From Pseudomonas oleovorans subsp. oleovorans (GTDB lineage: Bacteria; Pseudomonadota; Gammaproteobacteria; Pseudomonadales; Pseudomonadaceae): DNA of 64,000 bases. The stretch spans positions 81,701 through 145,700 of the forward strand of contig NZ_NIUB01000009.1 in the NCBI RefSeq assembly GCF_002197815.1, written 5' to 3'. Position numbers and translations under genes: made by a program. Below are positions 47,248 through 55,952 of this stretch, in pieces; the first letter of the stretch is position 1, and each line of letters opens with the position of its first letter. The notes beneath the pieces are model-generated. The model was not told the origin of the DNA and ran no database searches. It saw only the letters and a program-made list of their open reading frames with translations.

Positions 47248-48165
47248 TCATGCCTTAGCCCTGTGTACCTGGCCAGCGAGCAGCGACGAATGCTTGGGCA
47301 GATGCAGACGCAGGGCACCGGGTTCGGCACGAAAACGCAGACCTGTACTTTCCATCGGTTCGCCGTCGAGATTCAGGTCCAAGCCCTCCAGCGCTTCCAC
47401 CTCCAGCCAGGGCAGCCGTGCGCTGACCGCAACGCTCTGCAGGCCAAGAATGCCCCCGGACAACAACGTGCCCAAGGTGCCGACGACATCCTGCGCCGCC
47501 GGCACGATGCAGACATCGAGCAGACCATCGTTGATGCTCGCCTCCGGACAAAGCAGATGCCCGCCACCGGCCTGTCGCCCGTTACCGATGCCAAGAGCCA
47601 GAAACTCGCCCTGCCATTGGAAATCCGGCCCATGAAAACGACCGGCTGCCGCGCGCACTTCGGAAAAGCGGCTGAGCCCGGTAAGCAGATAGGCGGCGCC
47701 ACCCAGGACTTTCTTGAGTTCTTCCGGAGTATTGGCGGTGACGTTGGAGCCAAAACCACCGGTGGCCATGTTCAGAAACGCCCGCTCGCCCGCCATGCCC
47801 ACGTCCACAACCACCGGCTCGCACTCGAGCAGGGCCAACGCCGCAGCAGGTGTCAACGGAATACCGGCTGCGTGGGCGAAATCATTGGCCGTGCCCAGCG
47901 GCAGCAGAGCCAGGTTGGCATCGCTTTGCGCCTTGACCAGCGCCTCGACCACATCGCGCAGGGTGCCATCGCCACCGCCAGCGATCAGCGTTGAATAACC
48001 GGCGGCCAATCCTTCCCCGACCAGCCGCTCGGCGTCGCCACCTTCCCAGGTCAGGCGCACGGCCAGATCCCAGCCGCGCTCACGCAGGCCGTTCACCGCT
48101 GCCCTCACCTCTTCGTTCAACGCCTGCTTGCCATGCAGGATCAACCAGGCCTTGCGTTCGCGCAT
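47248..48165 (-). CDS. yegS: Lipid kinase, YegS/DagK family
   Basis: This 305-residue diacylglycerol-kinase-catalytic protein carries the ATP motif IAGGGDGTLRDVVEALVKA and LLPLGTANDFAHAAGIPLTP. YegS phosphorylates phosphatidylglycerol in vitro; the physiological substrate is unsettled. No membrane helix. Divergent from the pirin gene. Confidence 0.92.
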   Translation of the reverse strand: MRERKAWLILHGKQALNEEVRAAVNGLRERGWDLAVRLTWEGGDAERLVGEGLAAGYSTLIAGGGDGTLRDVVEALVKAQSDANLALLPLGTANDFAHAAGIPLTPAAALALLECEPVVVDVGMAGERAFLNMATGGFGSNVTANTPEELKKVLGGAAYLLTGLSRFSEVRAAAGRFHGPDFQWQGEFLALGIGNGRQAGGGHLLCPEASINDGLLDVCIVPAAQDVVGTLGTLLSGGILGLQSVAVSARLPWLEVEALEGLDLNLDGEPMESTGLRFRAEPGALRLHLPKHSSLLAGQVHRAKA

Positions 48166-48342
48166 TGCGCGTCCTCCTTGAAAGGATCAGCGAAAGCCTA
48201 GTGCCTGGCCCTCGTGAAAATTAATCAAATTAATCGATATCAAAACTGTAGAAATTGCGCTTTTAAATCGATCAATCCAAATGGATCATTCACCCATCAA
48301 CGCTGCACGGGACTGAACTCGTGCATGACTGGAGGATTGACC

Positions 48343-49041
48343 ATGATCGATGTACGTCCGTTCGAACAACTCGGTGGTGCTCACCACGGCTGGCTGAATG
48401 CCCGTCACCACTTTTCCTTCGCCGAATACTACGACGCCGAGCGGATGAACTGGGGCCGCCTGCGCGTGTGGAACGACGACGAGATCGCTCCACATTCAGG
48501 CTTCCCGCCGCACCCACATCGCGACATGGAGATCATCACCTACGTTCGCGAAGGTGCCATCAGCCATGAGGACAACCTGGGCAACAAAGGTCGTACCGAG
48601 GCCGGCGACGTGCAGGTAATGAGCGCCGGTACCGGCATCGCCCACAGCGAGTACAACCTGGAGAATGAAACCACCAAGATCTTCCAGATCTGGATTCAGC
48701 CGAACCAGGCCGGCCTGCCGCCATCCTGGGGCGCCAAGCCTTTCCCCAAAGGCGACCGCTCCGGAGCCTTCGTCACCCTGGCCAGCGGTTACGAGGACGA
48801 TGTCGACGCCCTGCGCATCCGTACCGACGCGCGCCTGGTGGCTGCCACGGTCAAGGCGGGAGAGAGCGCCGAATACGCCCTGCAACCGGGTCGCAAGGCC
48901 TATCTGGTGGGCGCGACTGGTGCTTTCAGTGTCAACGGCGTGGCCGTCAAGGCGCGTGATGGCGTGGCCATCGCCGATGAAACGCTGATTCGCATCGAGG
49001 CGCAGGAAGATAGCGAGATCGTGCTGGTGGATGTCGCCTGA
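48343..49041 (+). CDS. Pirin-family protein
   Basis: This 232-residue bicupin starts MIDVRPFEQLGGAHHGWLNA at 48343, with GGAGG at 48331-48335; a 43-codon upstream extension is rejected. The metal site residues are in FPPHPHRDMEIITYV and GTGIAHSEYN. Pirins are metal-binding and some oxidise quercetin; the role here is unknown. The upstream region is AT-rich (ATTAATCAAATTAAT near 48220). A strong terminator follows. Confidence 0.93.
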   Translation: MIDVRPFEQLGGAHHGWLNARHHFSFAEYYDAERMNWGRLRVWNDDEIAPHSGFPPHPHRDMEIITYVREGAISHEDNLGNKGRTEAGDVQVMSAGTGIAHSEYNLENETTKIFQIWIQPNQAGLPPSWGAKPFPKGDRSGAFVTLASGYEDDVDALRIRTDARLVAATVKAGESAEYALQPGRKAYLVGATGAFSVNGVAVKARDGVAIADETLIRIEAQEDSEIVLVDVA

Positions 49042-49051
49042 TGCACAAACC

Positions 49052-49083
49052 ATCGCCCTCCGCTTAGGAGGGCGATCTTTTTT
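49052..49083 (+). terminator. Pirin gene terminator
   Basis: ATCGCCCTCC/GGAGGGCGAT is a perfect 10-bp stem with a 5-nt loop, then CTTTTTTG. It begins 10 bp after the stop. Confidence 0.92.
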
Positions 49084-49151
49084 GTAGGAGCCAGCTTGCT
49101 GGCGATCATTGATTAACGGCATCGCCAGTGACGTAGGGCGTACTCGGCTTT

Positions 49152-49196
49152 GGCTTCCTGCGTCGCTCTACCTCCTGCATCCATGCAGTTGTCGCG
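49152..49196 (-). repeat. Dispersed repeat, copy A
   Basis: On the minus strand this reads CGCGACAACTGCATGGATGC, then AGGAGGTAGAGCGACGCAGG. It matches a copy at 55843-55890 with few differences. Preceding sequence from 49084 is a REP half (TGTAGGAGCCAGCTTGCTGG). Confidence 0.65.
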
Positions 49197-49282
49197 AAGC
49201 AGTACGCCGCTGGACTTGTGTAGCACCGAGGAACGGCGGACTGTTCGCTGGCGCTCCTGAGTCCGCCCTACGCCACCATGCC

Positions 49283-50842
49283 CTACGCCGGATAACCGGT
49301 AATCTTGCGAATGCGCTGGTACAGCGGCTTGAGCTGGCGGTACATGCGCTGATAGACCTGCCCGTAGAGCTGCTGGTAAACGCGCTGGGCCTCCGGGTTC
49401 GGCTGGAACACCTGACCAACCCGAGTCATGGCGGCGATGGCGCTCGGGTAATCAGGGTGCAAACCCAGACCTACCGCGCAATTGATCGCCGCGCCCAGGC
49501 CGCTGGTTTCGTACAGGTGCGGACGCTCGGCCGGTAAGCCGAAGATATCGGCCGTCAGTTGCATCGCCGCATCGCTCTGCGAACCACCACCGGACACGCG
49601 CAGGCGCTCGATGCGGGTGCCAGAGTGTTTTTCGATACGCTCCTTGCCCTGGCGCAGGGCGTAGGCCAAACCCTCCAGAATCGCCCGATACAGATGCGCG
49701 CGGGTGTGTACGTCGCCAAAGCCGATGATCGACCCCTTGGCCTCCAATCCCGGCTCGCGAATGCCCGGCGTCCAGTACGGCTGCAGCATCAGGCCCATGG
49801 AACCCGGCGGTACGGCGTTGACCAGCTCGTCGAACAGCGCCTCGGGGGACACGCCCAGCGCCTCGGCCCGCTGCATCTCGCGCAGGCCGAATTCGCGTTT
49901 GAACCAGCTGACCATCCAGAAGCCGCGATAGATCATCACCTCGGTGTTGAAGTGATCCGGCAGCGCCGCCGGATAGGGCGGAATCAGGCGTACGGTTTCC
50001 AGATAACGGCTGCGTGTGGTGTTGATGGTCGCGGTGGTGCCATAGGACAGGCACGCCGTGCTGGGCTCCAGCGCACCGGAACCCAGCACCTCGCAGGCCT
50101 TGTCGGCGCCAGCAGCAATCAGCGGCAGGCCTTCCGGAATACCGGTATGGCGGCTGGCCTCGGCGCTGATCTGGCCCAGTCGCTCACCCGGCTTGAACAG
50201 CTCAGGCAGTTGCTCACGGCGCACCTTCAGCGCCTGCCACTTCCAGTCGCCAGGGGAGGCCCAACGCAGGCGCTTGTAGTCGAACGGCAGGTAGGCCACG
50301 CAACTGCTGGTGGAATCGACGAAGCGGCCGCACAGGCGATGGGTGAGAAAACCCGAAAGCAACAGCACCTTGTGCGTGCGCGCTGCTATCTCCGGCTGGT
50401 GCTGGGCGACCCAGTTGACCTCGGCCTGGCCACGAAAGTGATCGACCGCCTCTTCGGCGCGCACCAGCTTGAACAGCCAGCCCCACAGGCCCTTTATCCG
50501 CCCGGCTACTTCGGCACGACGCTGATCGAGCCAGAGAATCGCCGGGCGCAGCGGCGTACCCTGCTCGTCAACATGAATGATGCTGCCGCGCTGGGTGGTC
50601 ACGGCCACGCCGCGGATCAGGCTGCGGTCGATGTCCACCTGCTGCCACAACAGGCGGAAGGCCTCGCCGAGGCTGGCCCAGTAGTACTCGGGGTCCTGCT
50701 CGGCCCAGCCTGGTTGGCTGGAGAAATAGGGATCCAGCTCGACCTTGCCCTTGGCGAGCAGGTTGCCCTGAGTATCGAACAGCAGCGCCCGCACGCTCTG
50801 GGTGCCGTTGTCGATGCTCAGCAGGTAGCTTGGTTCGCTCAA
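49283..50842 (-). CDS. FGGY-family carbohydrate/polyol kinase
   Basis: This 519-residue kinase starts LLSIDNGTQSVRALLFDTQG near the N-terminus and carries SYGTTATINTT and LRVSGGGSQSDAAMQLTADI, the ATP-binding half of the FGGY fold. I take TTG at 50840-50842 as start because AAGGA is seven bases upstream; the ATG at 50878 is inside a REP palindrome. Substrate is not readable; it is not an ordinary GlpK or XylB by motif. Last gene of the cluster with G3P-dehydrogenase-like and AGPS-like proteins. Confidence 0.85.
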   Translation of the reverse strand: MSEPSYLLSIDNGTQSVRALLFDTQGNLLAKGKVELDPYFSSQPGWAEQDPEYYWASLGEAFRLLWQQVDIDRSLIRGVAVTTQRGSIIHVDEQGTPLRPAILWLDQRRAEVAGRIKGLWGWLFKLVRAEEAVDHFRGQAEVNWVAQHQPEIAARTHKVLLLSGFLTHRLCGRFVDSTSSCVAYLPFDYKRLRWASPGDWKWQALKVRREQLPELFKPGERLGQISAEASRHTGIPEGLPLIAAGADKACEVLGSGALEPSTACLSYGTTATINTTRSRYLETVRLIPPYPAALPDHFNTEVMIYRGFWMVSWFKREFGLREMQRAEALGVSPEALFDELVNAVPPGSMGLMLQPYWTPGIREPGLEAKGSIIGFGDVHTRAHLYRAILEGLAYALRQGKERIEKHSGTRIERLRVSGGGSQSDAAMQLTADIFGLPAERPHLYETSGLGAAINCAVGLGLHPDYPSAIAAMTRVGQVFQPNPEAQRVYQQLYGQVYQRMYRQLKPLYQRIRKITGYPA

Positions 50843-50866
50843 GGTGTGATCCTTCTTGTTATGTCT

Positions 50867-50981
50867 CCCCTCTCCCATTTATGGGAGAGGGGCCGGGGGA
50901 GAGGGTGGTTCGTCTGGCGCAGAGTGGCCGGCAGATAAACGCTTTCCCTCTCCCCAGCCCTCTCCCGCAAGCGGGAGAGGG
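50867..50981. repeat. Paired REP-like palindromes inside a coding end
   Basis: Palindrome 1: CCCCTCTCCCA/TGGGAGAGGGG (50867-50877/50882-50892), 11-bp stem, TTTA loop. Palindrome 2: CCCTCTCCCGC/GCGGGAGAGGG (50958-50968/50971-50981), 11-bp stem, AA loop. The same CCCTCTCC blocks form the interior of the MITE at 9537-9735. The pair encodes the dehydrogenase tail. Confidence 0.85.
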
Positions 50982-52570
50982 GGTTGTTCAACCACCGTTC
51001 CCGGCAGGCTGTAACAGCGCCGCCAAAGCGCCAGGTAATCCGTCTCTTCCTGCTGCCAGCGAGCATCGCTCCAGCCCAGGCGCGGTTGGCACAGTGCGCG
51101 GATACGCGGCAGCTCGGCGCGGCCGCCGCCTGCCAGCAACAGGCCCAGGCGCGTGCGCCTTAACAGCAGATCGTCCAGATGCAGCACCAGCTCGCCTTCG
51201 GCAGCCCAAGCCAGTTCGGCCCACAAGGTGTCAGTACCGGCGACGCAATCAGCGCCGATTTCGTCGACCAAGCGCAGTACCTCACCCAGCTGGCGGCCAT
51301 GGCGCCCAGCCAGGCGGCGTTGCTGCGCCGGGCTCAACGCCGGCATCGGTGTCGGCGTATTCGCAGCGAAGACCGCGCCGCCTTGATCATCCACTGGCTT
51401 GCCAACGAAACCCGCGCAGGCACGCAGCACCTCCAGCGCCAGCAGGCGGAAGGTGGTCAACTTGCCGCCGGCCAGCGTCACGCTGCCCGGCTCGATCCAC
51501 AGAGCATGCTCGCGCTTCTCGTCGGAGGGTTTCAGTGCGCTGCCACCATCGCTCACCACCGGGCGCACGCCGGCCCAGGTCGACAGCACGTCGGCACGGC
51601 TCACCTGGGCGGTCGGGAACTGCCGGTCGCAGGCAGCCAGCAGGTAGTCGACCTCCTCAGCGCTGATGGCGGCTTCATGATCGAGCTCGTCCGCATGATC
51701 CAGATCGGTGGTGCCGATCACCGTTGCGCCTTCCCAGGGGAAGACGAACACCGGCCGGCCATCGGCCGAGTGCATAAAGCTGAAGGCATGCGCCACCGGC
51801 AGGCGCCAGCTAGGCAGCAGCAGGTGACTACCACGCAGCGGACGGATGCGACCATTGCCAGGCTGGCGCAGGCGATCGGCCCAGGCACCAGTGGCTTGTG
51901 CCACGGCTCGGCTACGCAGGCGGTAGCGGTTGCCCGTTTCCACATCCTCGGCGAGCACACCGACCACCTGCCCCGCTTCACGCAGCAACTCGACCACGCG
52001 CATGCCATTAAGCGCCTCGCCGCCTTCGGCGCGCGCCTCGCCCAGCACGCGCTGAACCAGGCGGGCATCGTCGGTCACCGCATCGAAAAAGCGCGTGCCA
52101 CCGAGCAGGCCGTCCTCGCGAATGCCCGGCGCCAGGTAACGCAGTTGCTGCAGCGGGTAGAACAGGTGATTGCGTTTGCCGGCCAGGGCGTCGTACAGGC
52201 TGAGCAGGCCGCCGAATACCTTCGGCCCGGGAAAGCCGCCGCGATAGTGCGGCATGACGAAGCTCAACGACTCCACCAGCCCCGGCGCCTCGCCGAGCAG
52301 GCGCCGGCGCTCGCGCACCGAGTCGCGAGTCAGCCCCAACTGGCCCTTGGCGACGTAGCGCAGGCCACCGTGCACCATCTTCGACGAGCGGCTGGAGGTG
52401 CCCCAGGCGAAGTCACGTTGCTCCAGCAGCAGGCAGCGCCAGCCGCGCCGCGCCGCCTCACGCAGGATGCCAGCGCCGCAGATGCCGCCGCCGATCACCA
52501 GCAGATCCCAGTCGCGCGCGGCCAGTTCAGGCAGCGCGTGCGTGCGCCAGGTGGCGTTCCAGGGTTTCAT
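50879..52570 (-). CDS. FAD-dependent glycerol-3-phosphate dehydrogenase-like protein
   Basis: This 563-residue flavoprotein has the GlpD-type FAD motif LLVIGGGICGAGILREAARR, the SRSSKMVHGGLRYVAKGQLG signature and the C-terminal TLAGGKLTTFRLLALEV. It should oxidise sn-glycerol-3-phosphate or a related polyol phosphate to the keto form. The natural C-terminus probably ends near GTVVEQ; the next ~36 codons (starting PPLPLAGEGWGEG) and the TAA stop come from the REP pair at 50867-50981. It starts 2 bp after the upstream AGPS-like gene, so the two are coupled. Confidence 0.9.
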   Translation of the reverse strand: MKPWNATWRTHALPELAARDWDLLVIGGGICGAGILREAARRGWRCLLLEQRDFAWGTSSRSSKMVHGGLRYVAKGQLGLTRDSVRERRRLLGEAPGLVESLSFVMPHYRGGFPGPKVFGGLLSLYDALAGKRNHLFYPLQQLRYLAPGIREDGLLGGTRFFDAVTDDARLVQRVLGEARAEGGEALNGMRVVELLREAGQVVGVLAEDVETGNRYRLRSRAVAQATGAWADRLRQPGNGRIRPLRGSHLLLPSWRLPVAHAFSFMHSADGRPVFVFPWEGATVIGTTDLDHADELDHEAAISAEEVDYLLAACDRQFPTAQVSRADVLSTWAGVRPVVSDGGSALKPSDEKREHALWIEPGSVTLAGGKLTTFRLLALEVLRACAGFVGKPVDDQGGAVFAANTPTPMPALSPAQQRRLAGRHGRQLGEVLRLVDEIGADCVAGTDTLWAELAWAAEGELVLHLDDLLLRRTRLGLLLAGGGRAELPRIRALCQPRLGWSDARWQQEETDYLALWRRCYSLPGTVVEQPPLPLAGEGWGEGKRLSAGHSAPDEPPSPPAPLP

Positions 52571-52572
52571 GC

Positions 52573-54168
52573 TCAGTCCTGCAGCAACACGCCAGGCGCC
52601 AGGCGCTGGTCAGGGTCGAAATGCGTGGCCAGGCTGCGTAGCGTGGCCATGCCCAGCTCGCCCTTCTCTGCCGCCAGATAAGGTGCGTGGTCACGACCGA
52701 CGCCGTGCTGGTGGCTGATGGTGCCGCGATTCTCTGCGATGGTGCGGCTGGTCGCTGCTTTCAAGCGTTGCCAGCGCGCCATGGCCTCGGCGTAGTCGCT
52801 GCCGGGGCGGAATACGTAGGTGGTGTAGATGCTCGAACCTTCGCCGTAGACGTGCGACAGGTGGGTGAACACGTGCACCCGCTCGCCCTCGCCGACCAGC
52901 TCGTCACGCAGGCTGGCTTCGACCTTGTTCAACAGGTTGTCGACGTTGGACCAGTCGGTGGCGGTCTCCAGGGTGTCCACCAGGTAGCCGCGCTCCCACA
53001 GACCATGACGCAGGTAGGGGAAGCGGAAACGGTTCTGCTCCCACTTCTTGCCCAGCAGGGTGCCGGTGAACACACCGTCAAAACCTTTCAGCAAGCGCCG
53101 TGCCTGTTTCAGCGAGGCGGCGTTCTGCACCCGGCTGCCGGTAACGCCGAAGGTCAGCATGCACTTGCCGTCGCGGGCGCCGCGCAGAGCCAGGTATTTC
53201 TCCAGCAGAGCAATCTGCTGCGGGTGACCGGCCAGGGCCAGTTGGGTACGGGTTTCGATGGCGTTGGACAGGCGCAGCATGGACAGCGGCACGCGCGCCT
53301 GGGCCAGGCTGCGAATGGCGCTCAGCGCCTGCTGCCAGTTGGGCAGGAACACCGCGTAGAAACGCTCCTGCTCGGCCAGGCGACTGATGCGCACGCGCAC
53401 CTCGGAGATCACCCCGAAGCGCCCTTCCGACCCCATCACCAGCTCGCGCAGATCAGGCCCGGCGGCCGAGGCCGGAAAGGTTGGAATCTCCAGGGTACCG
53501 GCGAAAGTTTCCAGCTTGCCGCCGGCGAACAATTGCTCGATGCGCCCGTAGCGCAGCGACTGCTGGCCGCTGGAGCGACTGGCGACCCAACCGCCAAGCG
53601 TCGACAGCTCCCAGGACTGCGGAAAATGGCCCAGCGTGTAGCCGCGTGCGCGCAGTTGGCTTTCCACCTGCGGGCCGTTGGCGCCGGGGCCGAAGGTGGC
53701 GATCAGGCTGTCCTCGTCGATATCCAGCAGACGCGTCATGCGCTCCAGCGACAGGGTCAGCACCGGGCGCTGGCCGGCCTGCGGGTTGATGTGGCCGGCC
53801 ACCGAGGTGCCGCCGCCGTATGGGATCAGGGTGACGTCATGCTGTTGCGCCCAGGCCAGCAGCTCGCGGATCTGCTCGGCGCTTTCCGGGCAGGCGACGC
53901 CATCGGGAAACAGGCCGAACTCGCCGGAGCGCATGGCCAGCCAGTCCGGCAGGCTCTGGCCACGGGCGTGACGCACTCGTACCTCGGCGTCCTGGCTGAT
54001 CAGCGGGTTGGGAGCCAGACGTGAGGCCGGCACACGCGCCAGCACGTCTTGCAGGCTGGCGTCGACCAGACGCTGGCCCGGCCCGACCAGTTCAGCGAGA
54101 AAGGCCTCGCCATGGGCCGGCAGTTCAACCTCGGTCGCTTCGTCACCCCATCCGTTCCAGCGTCGCAT
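52573..54168 (-). CDS. FAD-binding oxidase resembling alkyl-DHAP synthase (AGPS)
   Basis: This 531-residue VAO-family flavoprotein has the FAD loop LIPYGGGTSVAGHINPQAGQ and SWELSTLGGWVASRSSGQQS. C-terminal motifs resemble AGPS: SHVYGEGSSIYTTYVF carries the tyrosine region and TISHQHGVGRDHAPYL resembles the histidine loop HHHGVG, with one His replaced by Gln. AGPS forms the ether bond of ether lipids from acyl-DHAP and a fatty alcohol; D-lactate-type dehydrogenases are the alternative. The start at 54168 (MRRWNGWGDEATEVEL) has GGGGGA upstream. First gene of the minus-strand cluster. Confidence 0.82.
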   Translation of the reverse strand: MRRWNGWGDEATEVELPAHGEAFLAELVGPGQRLVDASLQDVLARVPASRLAPNPLISQDAEVRVRHARGQSLPDWLAMRSGEFGLFPDGVACPESAEQIRELLAWAQQHDVTLIPYGGGTSVAGHINPQAGQRPVLTLSLERMTRLLDIDEDSLIATFGPGANGPQVESQLRARGYTLGHFPQSWELSTLGGWVASRSSGQQSLRYGRIEQLFAGGKLETFAGTLEIPTFPASAAGPDLRELVMGSEGRFGVISEVRVRISRLAEQERFYAVFLPNWQQALSAIRSLAQARVPLSMLRLSNAIETRTQLALAGHPQQIALLEKYLALRGARDGKCMLTFGVTGSRVQNAASLKQARRLLKGFDGVFTGTLLGKKWEQNRFRFPYLRHGLWERGYLVDTLETATDWSNVDNLLNKVEASLRDELVGEGERVHVFTHLSHVYGEGSSIYTTYVFRPGSDYAEAMARWQRLKAATSRTIAENRGTISHQHGVGRDHAPYLAAEKGELGMATLRSLATHFDPDQRLAPGVLLQD

Positions 54169-54293
54169 CGCATCCCCCATTCCGATCAGCACTTATGGCT
54201 GCCTATACTAGCCAGCCGCCGATTTCCGTCACTGTCGAATCGGGACAAGCGCTATCGCCAATCAAGACAGGCATCGCAGAACAAGAATAATCC

Positions 54294-55328
54294 ATGGAAA
54301 ACCTCGGCTATACCTCGGTTCCCGCCCTGCTCAAGTACCTGCGCCAGGCCGAACAGCTCGGTCTGGATATCGACCGTGCGCTCGCGGCAGCCGGTGTCCA
54401 GGCGCAGGATCTGGCCGACAATGGCAAGCGGATTCCCAGCGAGGTACACGAACGCCTGCTGGCGCATCTGCTGGAGGTGTCCGGCGACCCGCTGTTCGGC
54501 CTGCACTCGGCGCGTTTCGTCCAGCCCGGCTCGTGGAGCGTGCTCGGCTATATCGCCATGAACTGTGCCACCCTCGGCGAGGCCATGGGCCGCATCGTGC
54601 CCTACGAAAAGCTGGTGGGCGACATGGGCACCAGCCGTATCGAGGCGGCCGAGGATCACGTACGACTAATCTGGAGCTGCCGTCATCAGGCACCGGACGT
54701 GCGCCGCCACATGGTCGAGAACGTGCTCGCCTCCTGGCTGCTGTACGCCCGCTGGATCGCCGACTCCGAGCATTCACCGCGTGAGGTGTGGTTCGAACAC
54801 GCGCAACCGGCCGCCACCGAACTGGCTGAATACCAGCAGCTGTTCGGCTGCCCGGTGCGGTTCGAACAGCCCTGCAACGCCCTGCTGGTGCCGCTGGACT
54901 ACCTCGGCGTGCCGCTGCGCCAGGCCGACGCCAACCTGCTGCGCACCCTGGAAGAACATGCCCTTACCCTGATGGCCGGGCTGGACGACAACGAGCCGCT
55001 GCCGCGCCGGGTGAAGAACGCCCTGCGCCTGCTGCTCAAGGACGGCCTGCCGCGCAAGGAACGGGTGGCGGAGAAATTCGACATGACCGTGCGCACCCTG
55101 CAGCGCCACCTGCAGCAGGCCGGCACCAGCTATCAGCAGATACTCGACGAGCTGCGTCAGGAACTGGCCGAGCATTACCTGCTGCGCAGCGACCTGGCGA
55201 TTCAGGACATTGCCTGTTATCTCGGTTTCACCGAATCACGCTCGTTCCACCGCAGTTTCAAGAGCTGGACCGGGCAGACGCCGGGCGAGTTTCGCGAGAG
55301 CCGGCGCCGGGATAATCCGCTGGGCTAG
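54294..55328 (+). CDS. AraC-family transcriptional regulator
   Basis: This 344-residue regulator has an N-terminal Arabinose_bd-type domain (SVPALLKYLRQAEQLGLDID; GSWSVLGYIAMNCATLGEAM) and a C-terminal AraC helix-turn-helix pair (RKERVAEKFDMTVRTLQRHL; IQDIACYLGFTESRSFHRSF). Divergence from the AGPS-like gene across a 125-bp spacer suggests it controls that cluster. The effector is not readable. Confidence 0.93.
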   Translation: MENLGYTSVPALLKYLRQAEQLGLDIDRALAAAGVQAQDLADNGKRIPSEVHERLLAHLLEVSGDPLFGLHSARFVQPGSWSVLGYIAMNCATLGEAMGRIVPYEKLVGDMGTSRIEAAEDHVRLIWSCRHQAPDVRRHMVENVLASWLLYARWIADSEHSPREVWFEHAQPAATELAEYQQLFGCPVRFEQPCNALLVPLDYLGVPLRQADANLLRTLEEHALTLMAGLDDNEPLPRRVKNALRLLLKDGLPRKERVAEKFDMTVRTLQRHLQQAGTSYQQILDELRQELAEHYLLRSDLAIQDIACYLGFTESRSFHRSFKSWTGQTPGEFRESRRRDNPLG

Positions 55329-55627
55329 CGCGATATGGCCGGAAACGCCGTGCCAGCCAGTAGTCGAGACTCAACCATCGCCCTGCCCCGCTGATGAAAA
55401 GCGCCACGAGCGCAGCCACGGCCGGCACCGGTGAGGTTTGCCAATGGCATATCAGTCCTCCCGGCGCCCTTACTCGTTCTTATCGCCACTGCACGTGCCT
55501 TCAATACGGGAGCCTTCCTGCGCCTTCTCGGCAGCGGTCAGGCTGTAGCCGCCGGCCAGTTCCTGCTCAGCGAAGGGGATGCTAGTGGCGTGGGCAGTGA
55601 ACGCCATGTAACTCGGCAGTGCAGCGC
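55329..55627. other. Non-coding stretch after the AraC gene
   Basis: About 300 bp with no convincing gene. A rightward frame beginning near 55431 (MRFANGISVLPAPLLVLIAT) has a hydrophobic start but degenerates and then runs through a large palindrome, so I do not call it. Confidence 0.4.
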
Positions 55628-55684
55628 CCTAGGGTCTGTTGCCGTTTCGCGCACGGCCGCGTCGAAACGGCAACAGACCCTAGG
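55628..55684. repeat. 22-bp perfect inverted repeat (large hairpin)
   Basis: CCTAGGGTCTGTTGCCGTTT plus CG (55628-55649) pairs perfectly with 55663-55684 across a 13-nt loop. The outer part AGGGTCTGTTGCC recurs singly near 58350-58362. It has no T-run and is unlike the REP types in this window. Confidence 0.85.
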
Positions 55685-55842
55685 TGGCAGTCAGGGTATT
55701 GGCATCTCTCCATCGGTTTCGAATACGGCGCCAGGTTGGCGCCCTCGCAGCAATGGACGAGGCAGGGATGCGGGCGTTACAGCGGGCGAAAAAGATTTCT
55801 CGTAGCCCGATGAAATACGGGGGCGCTTTGCTCGCCAGCAAT

Positions 55843-55890
55843 CGCGGCTACGACTGCATGGACGCAGGAGGTAGAGCGAAGCAGGATGCC
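55843..55890 (+). repeat. Dispersed repeat, copy B
   Basis: CGCGGCTACGACTGCATGGA followed by CGCAGGAGGTAGAGCGAAGC matches the minus-strand copy at 49152-49196. It is preceded by a REP fragment GTAGCCCGATGAAATACGGG near 55802. Confidence 0.65.
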
Positions 55891-55952
55891 AGAGCAGAAA
55901 GCTCTCTCCCACAGACACAGAAACATCCACCGCACGGTAGGAGGTGATTCAA

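Noticed and set aside
50843..50878. ATG start at 50878 for the FGGY kinase
   Set aside because: It lies within a REP palindrome without a ribosome-binding site; the TTG at 50842 has AAGGA seven bases upstream.
55431..55805. Rightward frame with hydrophobic start after the AraC gene
   Set aside because: It passes through the 22-bp palindrome, lacks a ribosome-binding site and has no recognisable family.
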